This document shows positions 57,414-64,000 of a stretch of 64,000 bases of DNA, one piece after another; within the stretch, counting starts at the first letter, position 1, and every line of letters begins with the position of its first letter. The notes below the pieces were generated by a model. The model saw only the letters and a list, made by a program, of their open reading frames with translations, made no database searches and was not told the DNA's origin. Made by a program: the position numbers and the translations under genes. Source of the DNA: JBKQVT01 sp963727245. GTDB taxonomy: Bacteria > Planctomycetota > Planctomycetia > Pirellulales > Thermoguttaceae. The stretch spans positions 434,001 to 498,000 of the forward strand of contig CAVSFO010000009.1 in NCBI GenBank assembly GCA_963727245.1, in the 5' to 3' direction.

Positions 57414-57599
57414 CACCGGTTCCCCCCGGCACGGCAGAGTTTGGCCCTTCCGCACGCCCAGCACTGCGCTACGGCCTGCAGAGGGAGATTCCGCCTCCGC
57501 AGGTGCCAATTCCGTTTGCACGCGGGCCAGCATGGCGCAGAATTGCCCGTACTGCGTCGCTGATCGAAGACAGTCCCTTAGGAACGGAGATTGGACCCC

Positions 57600-57842
57600 A
57601 TGAGAAAGCTATTGATCGTGCTGGCTGTGCTGTTGATGCCGATTGGTGCGATTGGCTGCAAGACGTGCGGGAGCGGCTGCGGCTGCGGGAGCGGGTGCGG
57701 GTGCGGGAGCGGCTGCGGGATGTGGGGCTGCTCGCAACCCGCGCAGCCGGCGCCGATGTACGTCATGCCCTGCGAATCGCCCTGCGGCAATTGCGGCGGC
57801 TGTCCGTCGTGTACGACGTGTCCGACCTGCCCCTCGCAGTAA
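57600..57842 (+). CDS. Cysteine-rich lipoprotein mini-protein
   Basis: The product (80 aa) has a lipoprotein signal, LLIVLAVLLMPIGAIGC, with lipid-linked Cys23. The mature part holds a GSGCGC-type repeat (three units near residues 27-42) and paired cysteines (MPCESPCGNCGGCPSC, CTTCPTC). Metal binding or disulfide cross-linking is possible. The ATG at 57600 follows ACGGAGATTGG. The stop codon TAA is the start of a dispersed palindrome (GTAACCGTTCAC), the same situation as at 16056. No known family. Confidence 0.65.
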   Translation: MRKLLIVLAVLLMPIGAIGCKTCGSGCGCGSGCGCGSGCGMWGCSQPAQPAPMYVMPCESPCGNCGGCPSCTTCPTCPSQ

Positions 57843-57972
57843 CCGTTCACAGCATGACGCCAGGCTCGCAGCGCAAGCGAGGGGGCAGCGACGGTGGACC
57901 GTGGCGTAGTGCACCCTCGCGCGCGTTTCGCGCCTAGTGTTATCAGCGCCAACACGGTGCTGTGAACGGTTT
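57840..57972. repeat. Dispersed palindrome, GTAACCGTTCAC ends (copy 2)
   Basis: The left end is GTAACCGTTCACAGCATGAC and the right end CTGTGAACGGTTTTAC. The centre has GCTCGCAGCGCAAGCGAGGG and GTGCACCCTCGCGC. It is more degraded than the copy at 16053-16175 but clearly the same family. It lies between the convergent lipoprotein and cheY genes and gives the TAA of the former. Confidence 0.8.
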
Positions 57973-57987
57973 TACCCTTGAGGCGCT

Positions 57988-58348
57988 TCAGCAGCCGTGC
58001 CGCTGGAGTTTTTCCCGCAACGTTTCCGCCGTGAAGGGCTTGACCAGGTAGTCGGATACCCCGGCCTGGATGGCCTGCATGACGCGGGATTTCTCCGCTT
58101 CGGTGGTGACCATGATGATGGGCACCTTGGCGTCCCGCGCGGATCTCTTGCGTCACTTCCAAGCCGCTTTTGCCCGGCATGTTCCAGTCGGTCAGCACCA
58201 GGTCGAAGCGGCCGGGCTGGAAGGCGGCCACCGCCTCGGCGCCGTCGCCGGCCTCGGTGGCCTCCGTGACTCCCACCGCTTGCAGCGAGCGGAGGATGAT
58301 TTTTCGCATTGTGCTGGAATCGTCAGCGACCAAGACGCGCGTTCCCAT
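57988..58348 (-). CDS. cheY: CheY-like single-domain response regulator (frameshifted)
   Basis: The product (about 120 aa) has VLVADDSSTMRK (acid pair at residues 8-9), DLVLTDWNMPGKSG (phospho-acceptor Asp near 52), MVTTEAE (Thr) and YLVKPFTAETL (Lys near 105). These are all the CheY signature residues, and there is no output domain. One base is extra, or two are missing, near 58133 (GCGCGGGACGCC), so as written it would be truncated. It is divergent from cheW and is the likely CheA phosphate acceptor that controls the flagellar motor or another output. Confidence 0.88.
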
Positions 58349-58689
58349 GGTGATTTCCCCGTGAGGCATGAACTGCGTGGATAAGCGTCCGCGCCTGGAC
58401 GCGGACTATACCGAAGCCTAGTTCACCGCCGCGGGTTGTCAAGCGCGGCGCGGACCGCCCGCGACGGTTGTAGTGACTGTGCTGCGCCGGCGCGGGCCCG
58501 CCCGACCCCGGGGGTATCTCTTTCCGCTGCCGCGTCTCGGCGGCGAAATCGTGACCTAGAGTTGGCCAGAGCCGCGCCCGTGGGCAGGCTCGTCGAGGCA
58601 AGTCGCGATGCTTGCCGAGGGGAAGAGCGCGCCGGTCGGCGTCATGCCGCCGCGGCGCAGCAAACGGCTGTGAAGAAAGGAACCAATCG
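58349..58689. other. Divergent cheY/cheW intergenic region
   Basis: The 341 bases hold no gene. GCGTCCGCGCCTGGACGC (58385-58402) forms a small hairpin. GGACTATACC near 58403 resembles a -10. No clear promoter pair was found for either gene. Confidence 0.4.
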
Positions 58690-59205
58690 ATGTCCACGCT
58701 AGTTCGACAAGCTCCGGTCCAGGAGCCGCGCCGCCTGGAAGGCAGCGGCACCATGCAACTGGTCAGTTTCGGCCTGGCCGACGAGGAATATGGGATCGAG
58801 ATCACCAAGGTCCAGGAAATCATCCTCATGGGCGAGATCACGCGGGTCCCGCAGACGCCCGATTACATTAAGGGGCTCATCAACCTGCGGAGCACCGTGA
58901 TTCCCATCGTGGACCTGCGGCGCCGCTTCGGGCTGGCCGAGCAGGCCGCCGGCGACGACACCCGCATCATGGTGGTCAACGTGGCGGGCAAGACGATCGG
59001 CATCATCGTCGATGCCGTGAGCGAGGTGCTGCGGATCTCGAAGGAGCAGATTGCCCCGCCGCCCCCCACGGTGGCCGGCCTGGGCCGCAAGTACCTCACC
59101 GGCCTGGTCAAGCTGGAAAACCGCCTGCTGATCCTGTTGGATATCGACAAGATTCTCGACGCCGAGCAGACCGCCGCCGTCGCGGCCGTGGAAGCCGCCG
59201 GCTGA
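58690..59205 (+). CDS. cheW: Chemotaxis coupling protein CheW
   Basis: The product (171 aa) matches CheW: MQLVSFGLADEEYGIEITKVQEI near residues 20-42, then RVPQTPDYIKGLINLRSTVIPIVDLRRRFGL (positions about 53-83). MVVNVAGKTIGIIVDAVSEVL follows, and the final LLILLDIDKIL. The two SH3-like beta barrels are complete. It links receptors to CheA. AAAGGA lies 10 bases before the ATG. It is followed, after a 54-base gap carrying a repeat, by cheR. Confidence 0.93.
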   Translation: MSTLVRQAPVQEPRRLEGSGTMQLVSFGLADEEYGIEITKVQEIILMGEITRVPQTPDYIKGLINLRSTVIPIVDLRRRFGLAEQAAGDDTRIMVVNVAGKTIGIIVDAVSEVLRISKEQIAPPPPTVAGLGRKYLTGLVKLENRLLILLDIDKILDAEQTAAVAAVEAAG

Positions 59206-59223
59206 CAGCCCTGAAAGAGCAAC

Positions 59224-59250
59224 TTGGGGACTGTCCCCCTGGCGCCGCCC
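59224..59250. repeat. GGGGACTGTCCCC fragment before cheR
   Basis: TTGGGGACTGTCCCCCTGGC is a single arm of the dispersed palindrome family, placed between cheW and cheR. An arm also occurs at 54806-54818. Confidence 0.7.
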
Positions 59251-59259
59251 ACTGCTGAT

Positions 59260-60135
59260 ATGACGCTGCAAACCATCGATTTTCCGGTCTTTCCCGCCGA
59301 CACCCTGGAACAGGTGTCCGAGGTCGAGATGGCGCGATTCGCCGCCTTGATTTACGCGCGGACGGGAATTCGCATCTCGCCGCAGAAACGCACGCTGCTG
59401 TCCAACCGGCTGCGGCGCCGCCTGCGAGCCAGCGGCATCAAGAGTTTCGCTCAGTACCACGATCACCTCAAAGGGCTCCGTTCCAGCGACCCGGAATGGG
59501 ACGCCTTCCTCCAGGAGATCACCACCCACGAAACGTATCTCTTCCGCGATGAGAGCCAGTGGCAGTGGTTTCGTCAGGAGTTCCTGGCCGAGTGCGCGTC
59601 GGAAGCGGCGGCGGGCCGCCGGCGGCGCTCGCTGCGGATCTGGTCGGCGGCTTGCAGCACCGGCGACGAAGCGTTCACGGCCGCCTGCTGCGCGGCCGCC
59701 TGCCTGCCGATTTTCGGGCAGTGGAACGTCTCGATCGTGGGCACCGACATCGGCGTCGGCGCCCTGGAGCAGGCCCGCTGCGGCGTCTTCGGCCAACGCG
59801 CCATGCGGCTGGTGCCGGACGACTACTGCCGCCGCTTCTTCACCAAGGCCGCCGACGCCCCGGTGTGGCATGCCAAGCCGATCCTGACCGGCATGGTCAG
59901 CTTCCGGCGCCACAACCTCATGGAAGCCCTGGCGGAAAAACCCTTCGACCTGGTGCTGCTGAAGAACGTGCTGATCTACTTCGACGCCGCCTCGAAAAAC
60001 ACCGTCCTCGGCCACGTCCGCTCGTCGATCCGGCCCGGCGGCCTGTTGATCACCGGGGCCGCCGAGGGCATCGCCGATTGGGTCCACGACTTCCAACGCC
60101 TGCAGCCCTGGCTGCACCGCAAACCCGAACCCTGA
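59260..60135 (+). CDS. cheR: Chemotaxis receptor methyltransferase CheR
   Basis: The product (291 aa) methylates receptor glutamates using SAM. Seen: an N-terminal helical domain (LIYARTGIRISPQKRTLLSN) and TTHETYLFRDESQW, the CheR-type T-x-F-R motif near residue 90. RIWSAACSTGDEAFTAA at about residue 131 is the SAM loop (usually WSAGCSTGEEPY). Next come VGTDI near 161 and FDLVLLKNVLIYFD near 233. The glycine and glutamate changes in the SAM loop are mild. ATG 59260 is chosen; upstream codons come from the repeat at 59224-59250. cheA starts 12 bases after its stop. Confidence 0.92.
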   Translation: MTLQTIDFPVFPADTLEQVSEVEMARFAALIYARTGIRISPQKRTLLSNRLRRRLRASGIKSFAQYHDHLKGLRSSDPEWDAFLQEITTHETYLFRDESQWQWFRQEFLAECASEAAAGRRRRSLRIWSAACSTGDEAFTAACCAAACLPIFGQWNVSIVGTDIGVGALEQARCGVFGQRAMRLVPDDYCRRFFTKAADAPVWHAKPILTGMVSFRRHNLMEALAEKPFDLVLLKNVLIYFDAASKNTVLGHVRSSIRPGGLLITGAAEGIADWVHDFQRLQPWLHRKPEP

Positions 60136-60147
60136 ACGGCCCTCCCC

Positions 60148-62991
60148 ATGAGCGACCCCCAAGCGATCATCCGCGATGATTTCTTCGACGGCTTGCTGGG
60201 CGATTTCCTGGACGAGTCGGGACAGTTGCTCGAGCGCCTCAACGAGAACCTTCTGCGGCTCGACGAGTGGGTCCGCAGCGCCGGCGATCAGCCCCCGGTG
60301 CAGTGCCGCGACGAGGAGCTGCTCAACGAAATGTTCCGCTCCGCCCACAGTCTCAAGGGCCTCTCGGCCATGCTCGGACTGGGCGAGATCAATACCCTGA
60401 CGCACAAGATCGAAAACGTCTTCGACGCCGCCCGCAAGAACGAATTGCCCCTGGACGGCGACGTCGTCGAGCTGGTCTTCCAGGCCGTCGACCTGCTGGG
60501 ATGCCTCATCGCCGCGCTCAAGGAACCCGACGGCGCGACGGTCGAGTGCCAGCCGGTCATCGAGCGCATTGCGTGCCTGCTGCAAGGCGCGGGCGCGGAG
60601 AGGCGCCAGACCACGCAGGCGGATGCCCAACGGGCGCTGGAGGCCCAGGGCGCCGCCCCGCCCAGCGCAGCCCCGGACGCACTGCCCGCCGCCGGCGATT
60701 GTCTTGCCGGCCTGGAGGACGACGAAATCCCGGCCAAATACCTGCCGGTCTTCATCGACGAAACGGGAATCTCCTTGGACCAACTCAGCGAGACCCTCTT
60801 GGCGACGGAGCGACACGGCAGCCCGGAGGCCATGGAAACCCTGCTGATTACTACCCACCGCATCAAGGGCTCGGCCGCTTCGCTGGGCTTGAACCGGCCG
60901 GCCAAGTTGGCGCACCTCATGGAGGACCTCGTACAGCAGACGGTCGACAGCGGCGGCACGCTCTCGGCGACGATGATCGACGCCCTGTTGGCCTGCGCCG
61001 ACGGCCTGCGACAGTACGTGGAAGGGCTCAAGCAAGGCAATGCCTCCTCGGCCGCCCTGGGACGCTTCGCCCAAGACCTGCTCCTGGCCGGGCAAGGTGC
61101 CGGCCGGCCCGGCGACGCGGCCACGGCGGAGGCCGTCTCGCCGCAACTCCATGCCACGGTCGCCGCCGTCGCCGGCGAGCCGGAAACTACGCTGGTGGGC
61201 GAAGCCTTCTTCCAACCGGCGTTGGCCCTGGTCGGGTTGAAGGCCCGGCTCATCTATGAAAAATTGGCCTGTGCCGGCGAGGTGTGCTATTTCCAGCCGG
61301 CCCCGGAGCAGTTGGACGAAATCGAGGAACTGGCCCAGGTCTCCTTTGCCGTCGTCACACCCGAGCCGCCGGAAACCCTCCGCAAGCGGTTGCAGATTGC
61401 GGGCGTGAAGCGGGTGGCCGTGGAGCGGCTGGCGGCCGGGGGCGACATGGCGGCCGCACCGCCGCAGGTCCAGCCGGCCCGCGACCGCGGCGTGCCCTTG
61501 GCGATGCCGCCGGCCGCCGCGCCGGGAACTGCGCCGTCGGCGACCGTGGACGCGGCCGAAAAAGCCCGCCCCGCCGACAGCGCCAAGCCGACGGAAACCT
61601 TGCGGGTCGACATCGAGCGGCTGGACGAGTTGATGAATCTGGCCGGCCAACTGGTGATCAACAAGGCCCGCTTCGCCCAGATCGGCCAACGGCTGAAAGC
61701 CGCGCTGGGCAGCCGGCATTCGCTGCAAGTTCTCGGCCGGGCGCTGGGCACGCTGGAGAGGATGACCGCCGCGGACGAGGGCCCCGGCGGGAAGACGGAT
61801 GGCCCCGGGGAGGCCGCCGCGCTCCGCGCCCAGGCCCGCCGCCTGCGCCACGACCTGGAGTCGGTCCGGCAGGACATCGACCGGCTCGGCCAGGCCCGCA
61901 GCTCGCTCAACGACCTGTTTGAGACGATCCACCAGCTCGATCGGGTCAGCGACGGCATCCAGCAGGGGGTGATGAACACGCGCATGGTGCCCATCGGTCC
62001 GCTGTTTGCCCGCTTCAAGCGCGTCGTCCGCGACATCACCCACGGCAACGGCAAGAGCGTCAATCTGGTGATCAACGGCGAGAAGACGGAATTGGACAAG
62101 CGGATGATCGACGAGCTCAGCGATCCGCTGATCCACATGGTCCGCAACGCGGCCGACCACGGCATCGAGCCGCCGCCGGTCCGCCAGGCCGCCGGCAAGC
62201 CCGCGCAGGGGACGATCGTGCTGGACGCCTTCCATCGCGGCAACTCGATCATCGTGCAGGTCCGCGACGACGGCGGCGGGCTGGACACCGAGCGCATCCG
62301 CCGCAAGGCCGTGGAGCGCGGCCTGATTACGGCGGCGGAGGCCCCCCACCTGCCGGCCGCCAAAATCCATCAACTGGTGTGGAAACCCGGCCTGAGCACC
62401 GCCGAGAAAGTGACCGAGGTGTCGGGCCGCGGCATGGGCATGGACATCGTGAAGGCGAAGGTCGAAGACCTCAGCGGCACCGTCGAATTGGATAGCGCGC
62501 CGGGCCGCGGCACCACGCTGACGATCAAGCTGCCGCTGACGCTGGCCATCTTGCCCAGCCTGATGGTCGAGATCGACGACGACATCTTCGCCATGCCGCT
62601 GGAAGCCGTGGTCGAGATCGTCCGCCTCCAGCGCCGCGAGCTGACCACCGTCCACGGGCAGTGGACCGCCCGGGTGCGGGAGCGGGTGATTTCCACGGTG
62701 CGGCTGGGCGACGTTTTTGCCCCGGGCGGCGGCGGCGGCGCCGCCGGCGTCGGCGAAGAGAACACCCTGGTGATCATCGGACAGGCGGGATGCGAGTTGG
62801 GCCTGCTGGTCGATCGCGTGTTGGGGGAAGAGGACATCGTCATCAAGTCGCTGGCGGAAAACTTCCGCAACGTGCCCGGCATCGCCGGCGCCAGCATCCT
62901 CGGCGACGGCCGCGTTTCGCTGATCCTCGATCTGGCCGCGCTGATCGACATGGCGGCGAAGAAAAGCGCCGCCGTGCCCCAGGGCGCCTGA
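60148..62991 (+). CDS. cheA: Chemotaxis histidine kinase CheA with two HPt domains
   Basis: The product (947 aa) has two HPt domains: SAHSLKGLSAML with His67 and TTHRIKGSAASLGL with His237. A linker and P2-like region follow (about 350-470). The dimerization helices are near 505-620 (IERLDELMNLAGQLVINKARF, then VMNTRMVPIGPLF). The HATPase domain has the N-box HMVRNAADHGIEPP near 662, G1 DDGGGLD and G2 GRGMGMDIVKAK. The last 150 residues are a CheW-like P5 domain. A second HPt is unusual for a plain CheA and may act as a phosphate sink or link to a second output. The gene is intact. Confidence 0.95.
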   Translation: MSDPQAIIRDDFFDGLLGDFLDESGQLLERLNENLLRLDEWVRSAGDQPPVQCRDEELLNEMFRSAHSLKGLSAMLGLGEINTLTHKIENVFDAARKNELPLDGDVVELVFQAVDLLGCLIAALKEPDGATVECQPVIERIACLLQGAGAERRQTTQADAQRALEAQGAAPPSAAPDALPAAGDCLAGLEDDEIPAKYLPVFIDETGISLDQLSETLLATERHGSPEAMETLLITTHRIKGSAASLGLNRPAKLAHLMEDLVQQTVDSGGTLSATMIDALLACADGLRQYVEGLKQGNASSAALGRFAQDLLLAGQGAGRPGDAATAEAVSPQLHATVAAVAGEPETTLVGEAFFQPALALVGLKARLIYEKLACAGEVCYFQPAPEQLDEIEELAQVSFAVVTPEPPETLRKRLQIAGVKRVAVERLAAGGDMAAAPPQVQPARDRGVPLAMPPAAAPGTAPSATVDAAEKARPADSAKPTETLRVDIERLDELMNLAGQLVINKARFAQIGQRLKAALGSRHSLQVLGRALGTLERMTAADEGPGGKTDGPGEAAALRAQARRLRHDLESVRQDIDRLGQARSSLNDLFETIHQLDRVSDGIQQGVMNTRMVPIGPLFARFKRVVRDITHGNGKSVNLVINGEKTELDKRMIDELSDPLIHMVRNAADHGIEPPPVRQAAGKPAQGTIVLDAFHRGNSIIVQVRDDGGGLDTERIRRKAVERGLITAAEAPHLPAAKIHQLVWKPGLSTAEKVTEVSGRGMGMDIVKAKVEDLSGTVELDSAPGRGTTLTIKLPLTLAILPSLMVEIDDDIFAMPLEAVVEIVRLQRRELTTVHGQWTARVRERVISTVRLGDVFAPGGGGGAAGVGEENTLVIIGQAGCELGLLVDRVLGEEDIVIKSLAENFRNVPGIAGASILGDGRVSLILDLAALIDMAAKKSAAVPQGA

Positions 62992-63024
62992 GGTCGGGCC
63001 ACGGGAGACGAACAAAGGAAACCC

Positions 63025-63650
63025 ATGACGCAACCCTGCTCCACCGGAAACGACAAACTGGCCGTGCTCCGCGAACTGCTCGCGTCGGCCACCCACGATG
63101 CGTCGGCGGCCATGTGCCGCTGGACCGGCGGGCTCATCAGCTTGACCCTGGACGAAGTCCGCGAGGTCCCGCTGGAACGGGCCTGCGCCGAGAGCGGCCT
63201 GGGCGAAGAACTCCTTACCATGGTGGTCCTCAGCCTGGAAGGCGAAAGCGGCGGCGTCCTCATCCTCGCCTTCGACGAGCCCAGCGCCCGCCAACTGGCC
63301 GCCGCGCTGCTGGGATGCCCGCCGTCGCAACACTCCCATTGGAGCGACTTGGAAAAATCGGCGCTCGCCGAGACGGGAAATATCCTTGGCTGCGCCTACC
63401 TGAACGCCCTGGTCCGGCTGGTCGATTGCCCGCTGAGGCCCTCGGCGCCCTACTTCCTCCAGGACTACGGCCAAAGCGTGCTCCAGCAGGCATTGGTCGC
63501 GCAAGCCTCGCCGACGACGAAGTCCTGATCTGTCGGACCGCCTTCCATCGCCAGCAGACGCAACTGAACTGGCACGTGCTGTTCATCCCCACGCACGCCC
63601 TGCGAACGGCCATGGAAAACGCCCTGGCCGCCCCTGCCGACCACTCCTGA
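63025..63650 (+). CDS. CheC/CheX-like CheY phosphatase (frameshifted)
   Basis: The corrected product (about 208 aa) has the CheC-type motif DLEKSALAETGNILGCAYLNAL near residue 112 (position 63358), whose Glu and Asn would attack CheY phosphate. A GEELLTMVVLSLEGESGGVLIL core precedes it. One base is missing near 63495-63505; the second part (ADDEVLICRTAFHR, then HVLFIPTHALRTAMENAL) is in another frame. Only one clear E-x2-N motif is seen, so CheX- or FliY-like assignment is open. cheD begins 25 bases later; CheC and CheD often form a complex. Confidence 0.75.
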
Positions 63651-63675
63651 CCCGGACCGCTGTGATAGGAAACGG

Positions 63676-64000
63676 ATGATGGCTCCTCCCGCCGCAGGCG
63701 AAAACGTCGCGCGTCAAAGCGTCGGCATGGGCCAGATCGTCGTGGCCCGCGGGCAGGCCGGGCTGGCGGCCATCCTCGGTTCCTGCGTCGGCGTGGTGCT
63801 CTATCATGCCGGCCTGAAGCTCGGCGCGATGGCCCACGTCGTCCTGCCCGATTCCCACGGCCGCGGCAATGCCTCGTCACCGGGCAAATTCGCCGACAGC
63901 GCCGTGCCCGCCATGGTGGCGTTGCTGCGGGGCCTCGGCGCCGCCCCCACGGAGTTGATTGCCAAGATCGCCGGCGGCGCCGGCATGTTTGGCAGCGGCG
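63676..64000 (+). CDS. cheD: CheD receptor glutamine deamidase (cut by window end)
   Basis: About 108 residues are visible. Seen: AILGSCVGVVLYH at about residues 33-45 with the catalytic Cys, GAMAHVVLPDS near residue 52 with the catalytic His, KFADSAVPAMVALL near residue 72, and KIAGGAGMFGSG at the window edge. These are the CheD motifs for deamidating receptor glutamines. ATG 63676 and 63679 are both possible starts; GGAAACGG lies upstream. Its position right after a CheC-like gene fits the usual CheC-CheD pair. Confidence 0.9.
   Translation, partial: MMAPPAAGENVARQSVGMGQIVVARGQAGLAAILGSCVGVVLYHAGLKLGAMAHVVLPDSHGRGNASSPGKFADSAVPAMVALLRGLGAAPTELIAKIAGGAGMFGSG

Larger units (their letters stand above)
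56888..57599. other. Repeat-rich gap between the two cysteine-rich genes
   Basis: No gene is seen. The gap is packed with repeats. CCAGCCGGGGCAAGA..AAAGGACGC occurs near 56894 and 57066, with a variant near 56932. A perfect palindrome CCCCGATAGC..GCTATCGGGG (56962-56984) echoes at 57046-57064. GACGCAGCGGGG (about 57089) faces CCCCGCTGCGTC (about 57119). GCCACGGCTGTGTCAGCCGTG lies near 57269, and GGGGACAGGTCC..GGACCCGTCCCC at 57338-57413. Some may end transcription from 56546. Confidence 0.55.

Noticed and set aside
58699..63504. A 1,601-codon open frame on the minus strand opposite the che genes
   Set aside because: It is antisense to cheW, cheR, cheA and the cheC-like gene, which all carry family motifs. 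Long antisense frames are expected in GC-rich codons with biased third positions.

Overview
The window looks like a chromosomal segment of a planctomycete (Planctomycetota, family unresolved). The evidence is GC-rich coding sequence, a 23S-5S rRNA unit with its own promoter and no linked 16S gene, a secreted protein with the planctomycete-type LEPRxLLS N-terminus, a Tat-exported Gfo/Idh oxidoreductase, a WXG100/FtsK secretion locus, and many short palindromic repeats between genes. No reference search was possible, so placement and functions come from motifs I recognise.

Layout. 1-6427 (+): the end of an AMP-dependent acyl ligase, a LuxE-like acyl-protein synthetase and a LuxC-like acyl reductase, then dTDP-glucose genes rmlB and rmlA and two YdcF-like envelope proteins. 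6504-10858 (+): one very large TPR protein. 10867-16056 (+): a type VII-like secretion locus with its own promoter (WXG100 protein, helical partner, small WXG-like protein, FtsK/EssC-type ATPase). 16456-26092: a SIR2-domain gene, a decayed MFS transporter, lepA, a small protein/nucleotidyltransferase pair, hemW, a Gfo/Idh/MocA oxidoreductase and a RelE/XRE toxin-antitoxin pair. 26170-40539 (-): a polysaccharide operon (glycosyltransferases, sugar epimerases, methyltransferases, a deacetylase-like protein, asparagine synthase, Wzm/Wzt ABC exporter). 40827-46764: a GT39/ArnT-like membrane glycosyltransferase, two small membrane proteins and a calpain-like protease. 46801-48641 (-): an AAA ATPase with a TOPRIM-like partner, possibly a defence pair. 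48749-52981 (-): the rRNA unit, with the 23S gene split by a 748-nt group I intron that encodes a LAGLIDADG homing endonuclease at the L1923 site. 53491-57842: rpsU, a PAP2 phosphatase, a fused MsrB-MsrA lipoprotein and two cysteine-rich secreted mini-proteins. 57988-64000: a chemotaxis cluster (cheY, cheW, cheR, cheA, cheC/X, cheD, cut by the window end).

How it fits together. Rml enzymes, WecB and the SDR epimerases supply nucleotide sugars; the glycosyltransferases, methyltransferases, amidotransferase and deacetylase-like protein build and decorate a chain; Wzm/Wzt exports it. The Lux-type trio may make an acyl or aldehyde modification. The che genes form one signalling module with no receptor in view.

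Caveats. About twenty single-base frameshifts interrupt genes that otherwise read cleanly, including rmlA, asnB, hemW and cheY. I read most as assembly indels and give one span per gene. Repeats of several families sit at gene boundaries; some supply stop codons, one lies in frame inside a gene, and several carry target-site-like direct repeats. No tRNA or CRISPR array was seen.
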